DNA of 34,049 bases from an uncultured Lachnospiraceae bacterium (GTDB lineage: Bacteria; Bacillota; Clostridia; Lachnospirales; Lachnospiraceae): NCBI GenBank assembly GCA_949132985.1, contig CASCGD010000023.1:1-34049 (forward strand). Direction: 5' to 3'. Positions 7,707 through 14,125 of the stretch are shown in pieces. Made by a program: the position numbers and the translations under genes. Under the pieces are notes generated by a model. It had not been told where the DNA came from and did not search any database. It saw only the letters and a list, made by a program, of their open reading frames with translations. The first letter of the stretch is position 1, and each line of letters opens with the position of its first letter.

Positions 7707-8622
7707 AGCAGAGTACCTCTGCTCCATCCTCAGTGACGAGTACCATGTACTCCCACTGGGCGGAGGGCTTGCCATCCTCGGTGTAGGCCGTCCACCCGTT
7801 TGAATCATCAATAAAGATGTCCACCTTTCCCATGTTCACCATAGGCTCAATTGTAAAGATCATGCCCGGCACCATGAGCATCTCCTCCCCGCACCTGCTG
7901 TTATAGCTCACCCACGGGTCCTCGTGAAACTCCAGCCCGACGCCATGACCGCCGATCTCCCGGACAACCGTATATCCGTTTGCAAACGCGTGGTCGTGGA
8001 CAGCCTGGCCCATATCACCGAGAAAGCCCCAGGGCTTTACCTCTGCCAGCCCGATATCACAGCACTCCTTTGTGACCTCCACCAGCCGTTTCTTCTCCGG
8101 GCTGACATTCCCGATGCAGAACATGCGGGAGGAATCCGAAAAATAACCGTTCAATATCGTAGAACAGTCCACGTTGATAATATCCCCATCCTTTAAAATC
8201 ACCTTCTCATCGGGAATCCCATGGCACACCTGATTATTTATTGAAGTACATACGCTCTTCGGATAATTCTGATAGTGCAGCGGCGCAGGAATGCCGCCCA
8301 TCCTTGTCGTCAAATCATATACCCACGTATCAATCTGCTGGGTTGTCACACCCTCCTTCATATGTTCTTCCACATAATCCAGAACGGCAATGTTAATTTT
8401 CGCACTCTGCCGGATGCCTGCAATCTGATCGGCATTTTTGATAATGGAGCGGTCCGGCACCAGATGCCCCTGATTCTGGATCAGCTGTATTCGGTCGTCC
8501 ATCGCCATATGGCACTGCTTGTACTTCCTGCCGCTTTTGCACCAGCAGGGATCATTGCGCCCGATCTTGATAGGTTTACGGTTCATCGGTTTTCTGTCAA
8601 TTTTACTGCGTTGCAAATTCAT
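7702..8622 (-). CDS. map: Methionine aminopeptidase type I with N-terminal SEC-C zinc motif
   Basis: A 306-residue enzyme that removes the initiator methionine. A zinc-binding SEC-C motif (CWCKSGRKYKQCH) lies near residue 25. The pita-bread catalytic domain has the five metal ligands: Asp in NVDCST, Asp in GYFSDSSRMF, His in GGHGVGLEFH, Glu in FTIEPM and Glu in WEYMVLVTEDG. The start at 8622 is chosen because GGGGAG lies 11 bases upstream; a GTG-started frame from 8676 lacks a ribosome site. SEC-C-bearing type I enzymes are common in clostridia. It is the last gene of the nlpC-lipoprotein-map run. Its TAG stop lies inside the ACTAGT-bounded palindrome. Confidence 0.95.
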   Translation of the reverse strand: MNLQRSKIDRKPMNRKPIKIGRNDPCWCKSGRKYKQCHMAMDDRIQLIQNQGHLVPDRSIIKNADQIAGIRQSAKINIAVLDYVEEHMKEGVTTQQIDTWVYDLTTRMGGIPAPLHYQNYPKSVCTSINNQVCHGIPDEKVILKDGDIINVDCSTILNGYFSDSSRMFCIGNVSPEKKRLVEVTKECCDIGLAEVKPWGFLGDMGQAVHDHAFANGYTVVREIGGHGVGLEFHEDPWVSYNSRCGEEMLMVPGMIFTIEPMVNMGKVDIFIDDSNGWTAYTEDGKPSAQWEYMVLVTEDGAEVLCY

Positions 8623-8685
8623 GTCTGTCTGTTCTCCCCAGTATATATTTTTATGTAAACTGCTTCTTTTTTTCACAGTTTCATT

Positions 8686-9360
8686 CTATTCATTGAGCAA
8701 TGTCACATGCCCCATGGAAATACCCTCCCATACACTCTTTTTAATTTTATAAGTATGCTCGTCAAGCAGCTTTTCGTATGCCGCCCCCTCCGCATTATAA
8801 TCCTCCATGGGAACACCGTCCATCGCTGCAATCAGCTCCTGATATGCCTGTGCCAGCGCCATCCTAAGCAGCGTCTCCTCCATTTCCTCCTTCGGGACTC
8901 CAAGGCGCTCTTGTGCCGTCTCCCCGATATCCATCCAGAAATCATCGCATCGGCTTTTCGCATATTTGATCTGCTCATCGTTCAGTTCCATCCCCATGTC
9001 CATCGCCAGATCATACAATAAAAAATCATGGATTGCGAGGTTCATCGCTTCCGTTCTGGCGCGCACACGCACAAAATGCCCGTTCATATGGGTATTCCAG
9101 TACGCGTTGGGGTTTTCGGCATTATATAAAAGCGCCTGCTCCTGTATGAGCTGCTCCTCATAGGCGATATAAAAGGCAAACGCACGCAGCGAATACTCCT
9201 GCCCATCCAAAACCAGAGCAGTCTCGTCCAAATGTTCGTTAAAAACAATCGTCTCCTGCCTTACGCCGCACCCGCCCAGACACAGGAGCGCACACAAGAC
9301 CACTGCCACAGACACATATCTGCGGCAGCTGCAAAACCAGTTAAAATATTTTTCTCTCAT
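8686..9360 (-). CDS. Lipoprotein with SurA/PrsA-like N-terminal region
   Basis: A 224-residue predicted lipoprotein: a hydrophobic signal ending in LCLGGCG with the lipobox cysteine near residue 31. The mature part is mostly helical and charged (YIAYEEQLIQEQALLY, then AMNLAIHDFLLYDLAMDMGM), resembling the chaperone-like N-domain of SurA/PrsA foldases. No peptidyl-prolyl isomerase domain follows. A role in folding exported proteins is inferred from this resemblance and from the neighbouring exported NlpC/P60 hydrolase. The ribosome binding site is weak (an AGAAAG stretch), and a GTTACTG palindrome lies 13 bases upstream of the start, so translation may depend on structure or on the upstream gene. 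Confidence 0.7.
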   Translation of the reverse strand: MREKYFNWFCSCRRYVSVAVVLCALLCLGGCGVRQETIVFNEHLDETALVLDGQEYSLRAFAFYIAYEEQLIQEQALLYNAENPNAYWNTHMNGHFVRVRARTEAMNLAIHDFLLYDLAMDMGMELNDEQIKYAKSRCDDFWMDIGETAQERLGVPKEEMEETLLRMALAQAYQELIAAMDGVPMEDYNAEGAAYEKLLDEHTYKIKKSVWEGISMGHVTLLNE

Positions 9361-9373
9361 GGCTTGTCTTTCT

Positions 9374-9400
9374 GTTACTGTTCACCCTGTGACCGGTAAC
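9374..9400. repeat. 27-bp GTTACTG palindrome, copy 2
   Basis: GTTACTGTTCAC, CCT, then GTGACCGGTAAC. It differs from copy 1 (6611-6637) at four positions, and both arms still pair apart from G-T. It lies between the NlpC/P60 stop and the lipoprotein start. Confidence 0.65.
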
Positions 9401-9464
9401 GTGCAGTCCGGGTATAAAAAGTAACGTCTTTCTTACATAAATAAAACGTCCGCGGACAACCGAA

Positions 9465-10766
9465 CTATAATACCCGGCGCACTGCAAGAATCGTCCGATA
9501 GGTCGCCGTCTGCGTGGCAATTCCGATGGCAGTGCTCTGTGCGCCGACAATCCGGCCGCCGCCTATGTAGATCGCCACATGCCCGCTGTAGCAGATCAGG
9601 TCCCCCGGCTGCGCATTGCTGTAGCTGACACCCTGTCCGCAGCTTCGCAGCGCGTAGGAGCTGTGCGGAAGGCTGATCCCAAAGTGTCCGAACACGCTCA
9701 TCACAAATCCGGAACAGTCACAGCCGTTCGTCAGACTTGTACCGCCCCACACATAAGGGTTTCCCACAAACTGCAGGGCAAAATTCACAACCTCCTGCCC
9801 GCTGATGTCTGTCCGATAATCAGGATTGGAACCCCCTGCATCCGAGCCGCCGGAACTGCCTCCCGAGCTGCTGCCCGAATCACCGGAACTGCCGCCCGAG
9901 CCGCCGCCCTGATTCGCTGCGGCTGCCGCCTGCTGCCTGCGGCGTTCTTCTTCCTGTCTGCGCTGCTCCTCCTGCTGCCTGCGGCGTTCCTCCTCGCGGC
10001 GGCGTTCTTCCTCCTCCGCGGCAATGCGCGCCTGCTCCGCCACGATGATATCATTCTGCGCCTTGATGGTCTGCTTATACTGTGCCACAAGCTGCTCGGC
10101 CTGTGCAAGCTTCGCGTCAAAGTCACTCATGGTGCTGCGCTTTTTTGTAATCATCTGCTGCAGCTCCTCAGACTGATGCTCCTGGTTTTCTTTCAGGGCA
10201 ACCATATCCTGCTGTTCCTGCTCCAATTTGCCTTTGAGCTTAGCAACCTGCTTTACCGTATCCTGATACTCGGTTAGCATCCCCCGGTCATAGTCATAGA
10301 TCTGATTAAAATATTCCACCCGGTTCAAAAAATCCGACATACTTCCCGCGCCAAGCAGCGATTCGACGAGCGCATTATCGCCTCGCTCATACATAAAACG
10401 AATCCGCTTTTTCATGCTCTCATACTGTTTTTTCTCTGTTTTTTTGGCTGTCTTCAGATCATCGGAAGCCTTGTCGATATCCGCCTCCTTCTGCGTGATC
10501 TCATCTTTCAGCACCTCAATATCCAGCAGCAATGCCACCAGCTCCGAATCCAGCGAGTCAATCTCCTTCTGCAGAGAATCCTGCTTTCTTTCAATATCAG
10601 AGATCTGCCCCTTCTTCTCATTCATCTGCTGGTTTGCCTCGTTAATCTTATCCTTCGCATCCTGAATAACGGTTGCATTCACATCCGTATTCTGTACCAT
10701 GCCAACCGCAAATGCGCATACAAGCGCCGCCGCCAGCAGTCGTTTCCTGTCTCTCACACGTATCAT
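9465..10766 (-). CDS. CwlO-like NlpC/P60 peptidoglycan endopeptidase with coiled coil
   Basis: A 433-residue secreted hydrolase. A signal peptide (about 1-31) is followed by a long coiled coil (about 35-270) that ends in an Arg/Glu/Gln-rich stretch. A Gly/Ser linker comes next, then a C-terminal NlpC/P60 domain. Catalytic Cys is in GCDCSGFV and His in GHVAIYIGGG. The third catalytic position, normally His, Asn or Gln 12 residues after that His, appears to be Gly (RIVGAQ). This would be unusual unless the alignment slips by a residue or two. Enzymes of this build cut D-Glu to meso-DAP bonds and are held inactive by their coiled coil. Start set at 10766 by GGAGG 7 bases upstream. The leader is about 290 nt and strongly structured. 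Confidence 0.92.
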   Translation of the reverse strand: MIRVRDRKRLLAAALVCAFAVGMVQNTDVNATVIQDAKDKINEANQQMNEKKGQISDIERKQDSLQKEIDSLDSELVALLLDIEVLKDEITQKEADIDKASDDLKTAKKTEKKQYESMKKRIRFMYERGDNALVESLLGAGSMSDFLNRVEYFNQIYDYDRGMLTEYQDTVKQVAKLKGKLEQEQQDMVALKENQEHQSEELQQMITKKRSTMSDFDAKLAQAEQLVAQYKQTIKAQNDIIVAEQARIAAEEEERRREEERRRQQEEQRRQEEERRRQQAAAAANQGGGSGGSSGDSGSSSGGSSGGSDAGGSNPDYRTDISGQEVVNFALQFVGNPYVWGGTSLTNGCDCSGFVMSVFGHFGISLPHSSYALRSCGQGVSYSNAQPGDLICYSGHVAIYIGGGRIVGAQSTAIGIATQTATYRTILAVRRVL

Positions 10767-10917
10767 AAAAATTCCTCCCTGTGGGCCTTCCTCCTGCACA
10801 ACAGCCAGTAGATTTACTTTAATTAACCTTAATATTCTGCGTCACACCTAAAAAGAAAATCTGTCCTGCGCAAAATATATTGGCCATTAAGGCGACTTAT
10901 ACAAAAGCCTGTCACGA

Positions 10918-11030
10918 CCAGCCGCCGGCGGACAGGTAATTCCGAAACAAATACCTGCCTGCGCATTGGCGCAATTGCTCTCAGCGGAAGCGCGTCTTTG
11001 TTCAGAATTGGCTGTCCGCCGGCGGCGTGG
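10918..11030 (-). promoter_or_regulatory. Long GC-rich hairpin in the nlpC/P60 leader
   Basis: GCCGCCGGCGGACAG (10921-10935) pairs perfectly over 15 bases with CTGTCCGCCGGCGGC (11012-11026). The stem is extended outward by CCA/TGG. Inward it continues through AATTC/GAATT and GAAACAAA/TTTGTTC. The rod of about 113 nt lies wholly inside the transcript predicted from the promoter at 11062-11090. The conserved ydaO/yuaA cyclic di-AMP riboswitch segments, which are often found before such hydrolases, are not visible. Confidence 0.6.
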
Positions 11031-11061
11031 CTTTCGATATATCTCCTTAAACTGCTGTTAT

Positions 11062-11090
11062 AGTATAACACGCGCGCGAGCGAATTTCAA
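11062..11090 (-). promoter_or_regulatory. Sigma-A type promoter for nlpC/P60, overlapping the end of the SipL-like gene
   Basis: On the minus strand TTGAAA (11085-11090) and TATACT (11062-11067) are 17 bases apart. The -35 box overlaps the TGA stop of the SipL-like gene. It implies a leader of about 290 nt before the hydrolase start codon. Confidence 0.6.
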
Positions 11091-12676
11091 CCGATGGTCT
11101 TGACAATCATCAGCTTATTTCCCGGCTGCACCGATTCCTCCGTCAATCCGTTCAGCTCCATGATCTGCGGAATCGTCACCCTGTTTGCCTTGGCAATATT
11201 CCACAAATCGTCCCCGTTTTTCACGATATAGCCAATCATACCCGGCTGCGTCCGAAGCTGTTCCCCATCCAGAGGAACCACCTCGATTTCTTCCACATTT
11301 TTCACGGTGTAATTTTCAAAAACAATCACGCAGAGGCGAATCTGAGCTTTGCATTCCACCTGGCTCTGATCCAGAAGCGCGGTTGTAAGCTGATCAATCC
11401 CCGCCTCCAGATCATAGCTGATCTTTGATTTTGCGGGGTCAAGCCCCGCTACCTCAACAACCTCGTTAAAGGGCAGCGTCTCGCTCACCGCCATCATCGG
11501 CATCTCATCATTCGCCGCAATATAGAGCAGCTTCAGCTTTAAAATACCCGAAACCTCCAACCGCCCCGGCCCCGGCGTCACATCCTCCACCTGAACCGTT
11601 CCGACACACGAACAGATCTGCATGACCTGACCGCCATCCTCCAGCGCAATGCGCTCATTCAGCCGGAACCGAGAGTCATTTTTTACAAGAAGCTGCTGAA
11701 GTGTCACATCCTTCGCGGTGCATCTCAGGTCACTTCCGGTGGCATAAACATCCTGCAGCAGTGTCAGCGTCCGCTCCTGCCAGAGCGTGTAATCCAGTTC
11801 AAGCACTGCCTCCAGCTGCAGCAGCCGTTCCTCGCCGTCAAAATCCTCCGCCGACTCAAGATCGCTGGAAACAAGGCGCACCCGCACCCACGAGAGCACC
11901 TCCGGGGCCGCCTCCGCAGCATCTACCTGGGTCTGCATCGGAACTGCCAGCTCCAGACACTGCATCTGTTCCGAATCCTCCGAACTCCGATAAGTCATAT
12001 GTATGAGCAGCTCACCACTTAAGGTGATCCTGCCTTCCTCCATGCGGCTCTCCAGCGCCCGCGGCTGTAAGGAGTACCACAGAATTTCCTGTATTCCGGG
12101 TTTGTTGGACGGAAGGGTCAGCTCGCTTCTGAAACGGCTTGTATCTTTTTTTTGTCCAAGCAGCTCTAACGCCGTGACTTCCTCCCTGCGCACCTGCACC
12201 TGTTCCGTCTCACCGCCCGCCAAGCCGGTCGCAAGGCTGTAGGCCGCCGGCTGGCGGAGCTGCAGCTGCAGCGTGATCAGCGATCGGATCTCCAGCTTTC
12301 TCGAATTAATCAGCCCGATAGAAAGATCCTCGATTTCGGGGACTACGAAAACCATATCGTACTCCTCGCTGCCCTCCATGCGCACATTTTCCTGAAACGG
12401 GATTTCTCCCTGCAAATGGTTAAAATGACCATCCTCCTTGCTGCTTTTGTAGAGTACCTCAAAACGCAGCACGCCCCTCAGCCGCACAAGATCCTTTTCG
12501 ACCTTCGCCTCCTCCATGCGCACCTGCCCTTTTTCCTCAATAATTTTCAGAATATCCGGTTTGTATTCCGCCAGATTATAGTCGTCATCCAGCGTGATCT
12601 GTGTGACCGCCTTTCCTTTTTCACTCATCACGTGTATCTGCTGCCATTCACACTCTACATGTTGTGCTGATTCCAT
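11087..12676 (-). CDS. sipL: SPOCS (DUF3794) and LysM protein, SipL-like spore coat morphogen
   Basis: A 529-residue protein with repeated SPOCS/DUF3794 beta domains (about residues 20-160, 180-300 and 330-460). A C-terminal LysM domain follows (YIVKNGDDLWNIAKANRV, then IPQIMELNGL, ending LMIVKTIG). This is the arrangement of SipL in Clostridioides difficile, where the LysM part binds SpoIVA to attach the coat to the forespore. The function here is assigned by architecture. GGAGG lies 9 bases before the ATG, but it is inside a long inverted repeat (12681-12736) that could hide it. No clear mother-cell sigma-E promoter could be picked. The downstream nlpC promoter overlaps its stop. Confidence 0.85.
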   Translation of the reverse strand: MESAQHVECEWQQIHVMSEKGKAVTQITLDDDYNLAEYKPDILKIIEEKGQVRMEEAKVEKDLVRLRGVLRFEVLYKSSKEDGHFNHLQGEIPFQENVRMEGSEEYDMVFVVPEIEDLSIGLINSRKLEIRSLITLQLQLRQPAAYSLATGLAGGETEQVQVRREEVTALELLGQKKDTSRFRSELTLPSNKPGIQEILWYSLQPRALESRMEEGRITLSGELLIHMTYRSSEDSEQMQCLELAVPMQTQVDAAEAAPEVLSWVRVRLVSSDLESAEDFDGEERLLQLEAVLELDYTLWQERTLTLLQDVYATGSDLRCTAKDVTLQQLLVKNDSRFRLNERIALEDGGQVMQICSCVGTVQVEDVTPGPGRLEVSGILKLKLLYIAANDEMPMMAVSETLPFNEVVEVAGLDPAKSKISYDLEAGIDQLTTALLDQSQVECKAQIRLCVIVFENYTVKNVEEIEVVPLDGEQLRTQPGMIGYIVKNGDDLWNIAKANRVTIPQIMELNGLTEESVQPGNKLMIVKTIG

Positions 12677-12680
12677 ACAA

Positions 12681-12736
12681 AAAGACCTCCGTTTTTTGAC
12701 TTACTTATCAATAAGTATTCAAAAACGAAGGTCTTT
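12681..12736 (-). promoter_or_regulatory. 56-nt inverted repeat sequestering the SipL-like ribosome binding site
   Basis: In the mRNA sense AAAGACCTTCGTTTTTGA pairs with TCAAAAAACGGAGGTCTTT, with one bulge and one G-U pair, giving about 17 base pairs. A smaller stem, ACTTAT/ATAAGT, sits in the loop. The Shine-Dalgarno GGAGG (12686-12690) is inside the 3' arm, 9 bases from the ATG. A second small hairpin, GAATCTT/AAGATTC, lies just upstream. Confidence 0.7.
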
Positions 12737-12792
12737 ATGCGAATCTTTTCCAAGATTCTTCTTTCGCATAGGTGTGCATATTATAATGGTAG

Positions 12793-12884
12793 TATACTCA
12801 CGAGCGATAAAATCTGCCGGACGGCTTGAAGCGGCAGTGCCTGCAAGCCGACATTACTGGTAAATTTTTCTGCCCGTCAGTATA
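12793..12884. repeat. 92-bp palindromic repeat, copy 2 (TATACTGACGGGC family)
   Basis: On the plus strand it runs from TATACTCACGAGCGATAAAA to a right end TTTTTCTGCCCGTCAGTATA. The two ends are imperfect reverse complements. Its minus strand aligns over the full length with 5193-5284. It lies between veg and the SipL-like gene. Confidence 0.7.
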
Positions 12885-12900
12885 AAAAACAGCCCAGATT

Positions 12901-13143
12901 TTAGCACAATTTCATACGGATATCCCGGGTAATGATATCAGTGTAGGAAAATGACAGAAGCTGCGGTGGATTGAGGCCATCGGTGCTGTCCACAAGGATA
13001 GTAAATACACTCGGATAAGCGTTCTGAATGACACCCTCCTGAATATCAACCTTGTTGCGTCCACGATCCAACTGAATCACAACCTTATTGCCAAGGCGCT
13101 GATGCACAGAAGCACGCACCTTGCTAATTTCAGATTGTTTCAT
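12901..13143 (-). CDS. veg: Veg family protein
   Basis: An 80-residue protein: MKQSEISKVRASVHQRLGNK, then VVIQLDRGRNKVDIQEGVI and NAYPSVFTILVD, ending in a SFSYTDIITRDIRMKL stretch. This matches the Veg family over its whole length. In Bacillus subtilis Veg is abundant and has been linked to biofilm matrix gene expression and to spore outgrowth; the mechanism is poorly defined. A strong ribosome site (GGGAGG) precedes the ATG. The promoter at 13269-13298 is close to consensus, in keeping with high expression, and carries an internal palindrome. A leader of about 120 nt contains a hairpin at 13204-13241. Confidence 0.93.
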   Translation of the reverse strand: MKQSEISKVRASVHQRLGNKVVIQLDRGRNKVDIQEGVIQNAYPSVFTILVDSTDGLNPPQLLSFSYTDIITRDIRMKLC

Positions 13144-13203
13144 CCTTTTTCCTCCCTTGTTTTAATATAATGCCCGTTCTCTTCCACTCACGGACATTTT
13201 GTC

Positions 13204-13241
13204 GGAAGGCATTCAAAAAATTACTTCTTAATTTGCCTTCC
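13204..13241 (-). promoter_or_regulatory. Hairpin in the veg leader
   Basis: GGAAGGCA (13204-13211) and TGCCTTCC (13234-13241) are perfect 8-base arms around an AT-rich loop. The structure sits in the 5' leader of veg, about 60 bases before the start. No U-tract follows in the direction of transcription, so it is more likely a stabilising or regulatory stem than a terminator. Confidence 0.5.
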
Positions 13242-13268
13242 TCCTATGCATGAATTCTTTCCGCATCC

Positions 13269-13298
13269 AGTATACCACTACATGTAGTACTCTGTCAA
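13269..13298 (-). promoter_or_regulatory. veg promoter with palindromic operator-like spacer
   Basis: On the minus strand TTGACA (13293-13298) and TATACT (13269-13274) are 18 bases apart. The spacer holds the perfect 12-base palindrome ACTACATGTAGT (13277-13288). A TACA/TGTA dyad of this kind resembles operators of BlaI/MecI/CopY-type repressors. Confidence 0.65.
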
Positions 13299-13308
13299 TG
13301 TCGAAAAA

Positions 13309-13713
13309 TCACTGAAACACAACATTTTGTTCATCACACAGGAGTTTCACCACAATATATGGATAGGCACTTGTGGTGTCTTCGACCTTAGTTTCACCGC
13401 CCCCGAGCAGCTGCGTATCAAATACGATACCATCCTTTGTCTGATAGAGTTCAAGCACCTGAATGCTGCTGCCTGCCGGCTGCTCGCCATAGCCTTTCAC
13501 CAGATAAAAGCATCCCCCGTCAGAATAGGTAAGCTTCATCTCCTCCTCTTTTGCATCCTCAATCTGCGTCAAAAGCTCCTGCGGGATATCCTCCCCGGCC
13601 ACCAGCGTATACTCCAAATCCGCCTGCTTCTCCTGAGATGTTTTCTCCATACCGCAGCCCGCCAGAAGACACAGTCCAAGCAGCACCGCCAGCATCGTTT
13701 TTAATTGTTTCAT
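13309..13713 (-). CDS. Small lipoprotein with PrcB_C-like domain
   Basis: A 134-residue predicted lipoprotein with signal and lipobox LCLLAGC (Cys at about residue 20). The mature domain has KLTYSDGGCFYLVKGYGEQP, then SIQVLELYQTKDGIVFDTQL and AYPYIVVKLL. The GYGEQP...SIQV pattern is like the PrcB_C domain (normally GEQPTGGYSIEV) found in proteins that stabilise surface proteases; here the TGGY part reads AGSS. The role is inferred by resemblance only. The gene lies immediately upstream of the veg promoter on the same strand and appears to be transcribed separately. Confidence 0.7.
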   Translation of the reverse strand: MKQLKTMLAVLLGLCLLAGCGMEKTSQEKQADLEYTLVAGEDIPQELLTQIEDAKEEEMKLTYSDGGCFYLVKGYGEQPAGSSIQVLELYQTKDGIVFDTQLLGGGETKVEDTTSAYPYIVVKLLCDEQNVVFQ

Positions 13714-13739
13714 AGCATCCTCCTGAAATATTTTTTCAA

Positions 13740-13774
13740 TTACTATTCACGGCTCGGGAGCCGCTCATAGTAAC
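13740..13774. repeat. GTTACTG-type palindrome, long variant
   Basis: TTACTATTCACGGCTC, GGGA, then GCCGCTCATAGTAAC. The outer TTACTAT/ATAGTAA arms and the inner CGGC/GCCG both pair. The outer part resembles the 27-bp palindromes at 6611 and 9374. It lies about 27 bases upstream of the lipoprotein start. Confidence 0.5.
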
Positions 13775-14054
13775 GATTCGGGTCGATATTTTGAATTTTG
13801 CTGCGCAAAAATCGCCCCTCACTCCTGTACCATGTTCTTACAAAACGCGCAGCCAGCGCGCGTTCCCGCGGCGTGAAAAGAGCAGCCGTTCAGCCTTCGG
13901 CTTCACTGTTACGGAATCCAGCCCATTTAAAGTTTGCCTTCGGAAAAAGGCTGGATTCTTTGGCCCAATCTACGTATTCTTACGGACTTTGCAGCAGGTG
14001 CAAAGTCCCTGGCTGAATTGTTACTGAAAAGAAACTTTTTTCACTCTTTTTGCA
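13775..14054. other. Gene-free intergenic region rich in hairpins
   Basis: No convincing gene. Two perfect stems are present: GAATCCAGCC (13914-13923) with GGCTGGATTC (13949-13958), and GGACTTTGC (13984-13992) with GCAAAGTCC (14000-14008). A smaller AGCC-TTC-GGCT stem is near 13892-13902. The open frames on the plus strand here run through these palindromes and do not read as protein. It may be a compound repeat or a structured RNA; no known RNA family was recognised. Confidence 0.5.
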
Positions 14055-14084
14055 TTGTCATTCCGGTAGTGACTGTGCTATAAT
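14055..14084 (+). promoter_or_regulatory. Sigma-A type promoter of the plsC-like gene
   Basis: TTGTCA at 14055-14060 and TATAAT at 14079-14084 are 18 bases apart, giving a leader of about 35 bases before the ATG at 14126. Confidence 0.65.
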
Positions 14085-14125
14085 TAAGTATTCTATATGG
14101 TAAAATATATGAGAGGTTTAAGAAT

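Noticed and set aside
9401-9478. Terminator for nlpC/P60 near CCGGGTAT/ATACCCGG
   Set aside because: The arms are 54 bases apart and no U-tract follows the outer stem. The small GTCCGCGGAC palindrome has no loop. Not strong enough to annotate.
10767-11060. ydaO/yuaA cyclic di-AMP riboswitch before nlpC/P60
   Set aside because: Location fits, but the conserved GGGGGA, GGTGAATC and GAATCCGTCAGCTAACCTCG-type segments are not present.
10829-11071. 80-codon open frame on the minus strand in the nlpC leader
   Set aside because: It starts at GTG near the promoter without a ribosome site and is made largely of the hairpin arms. It does not read as a protein family.
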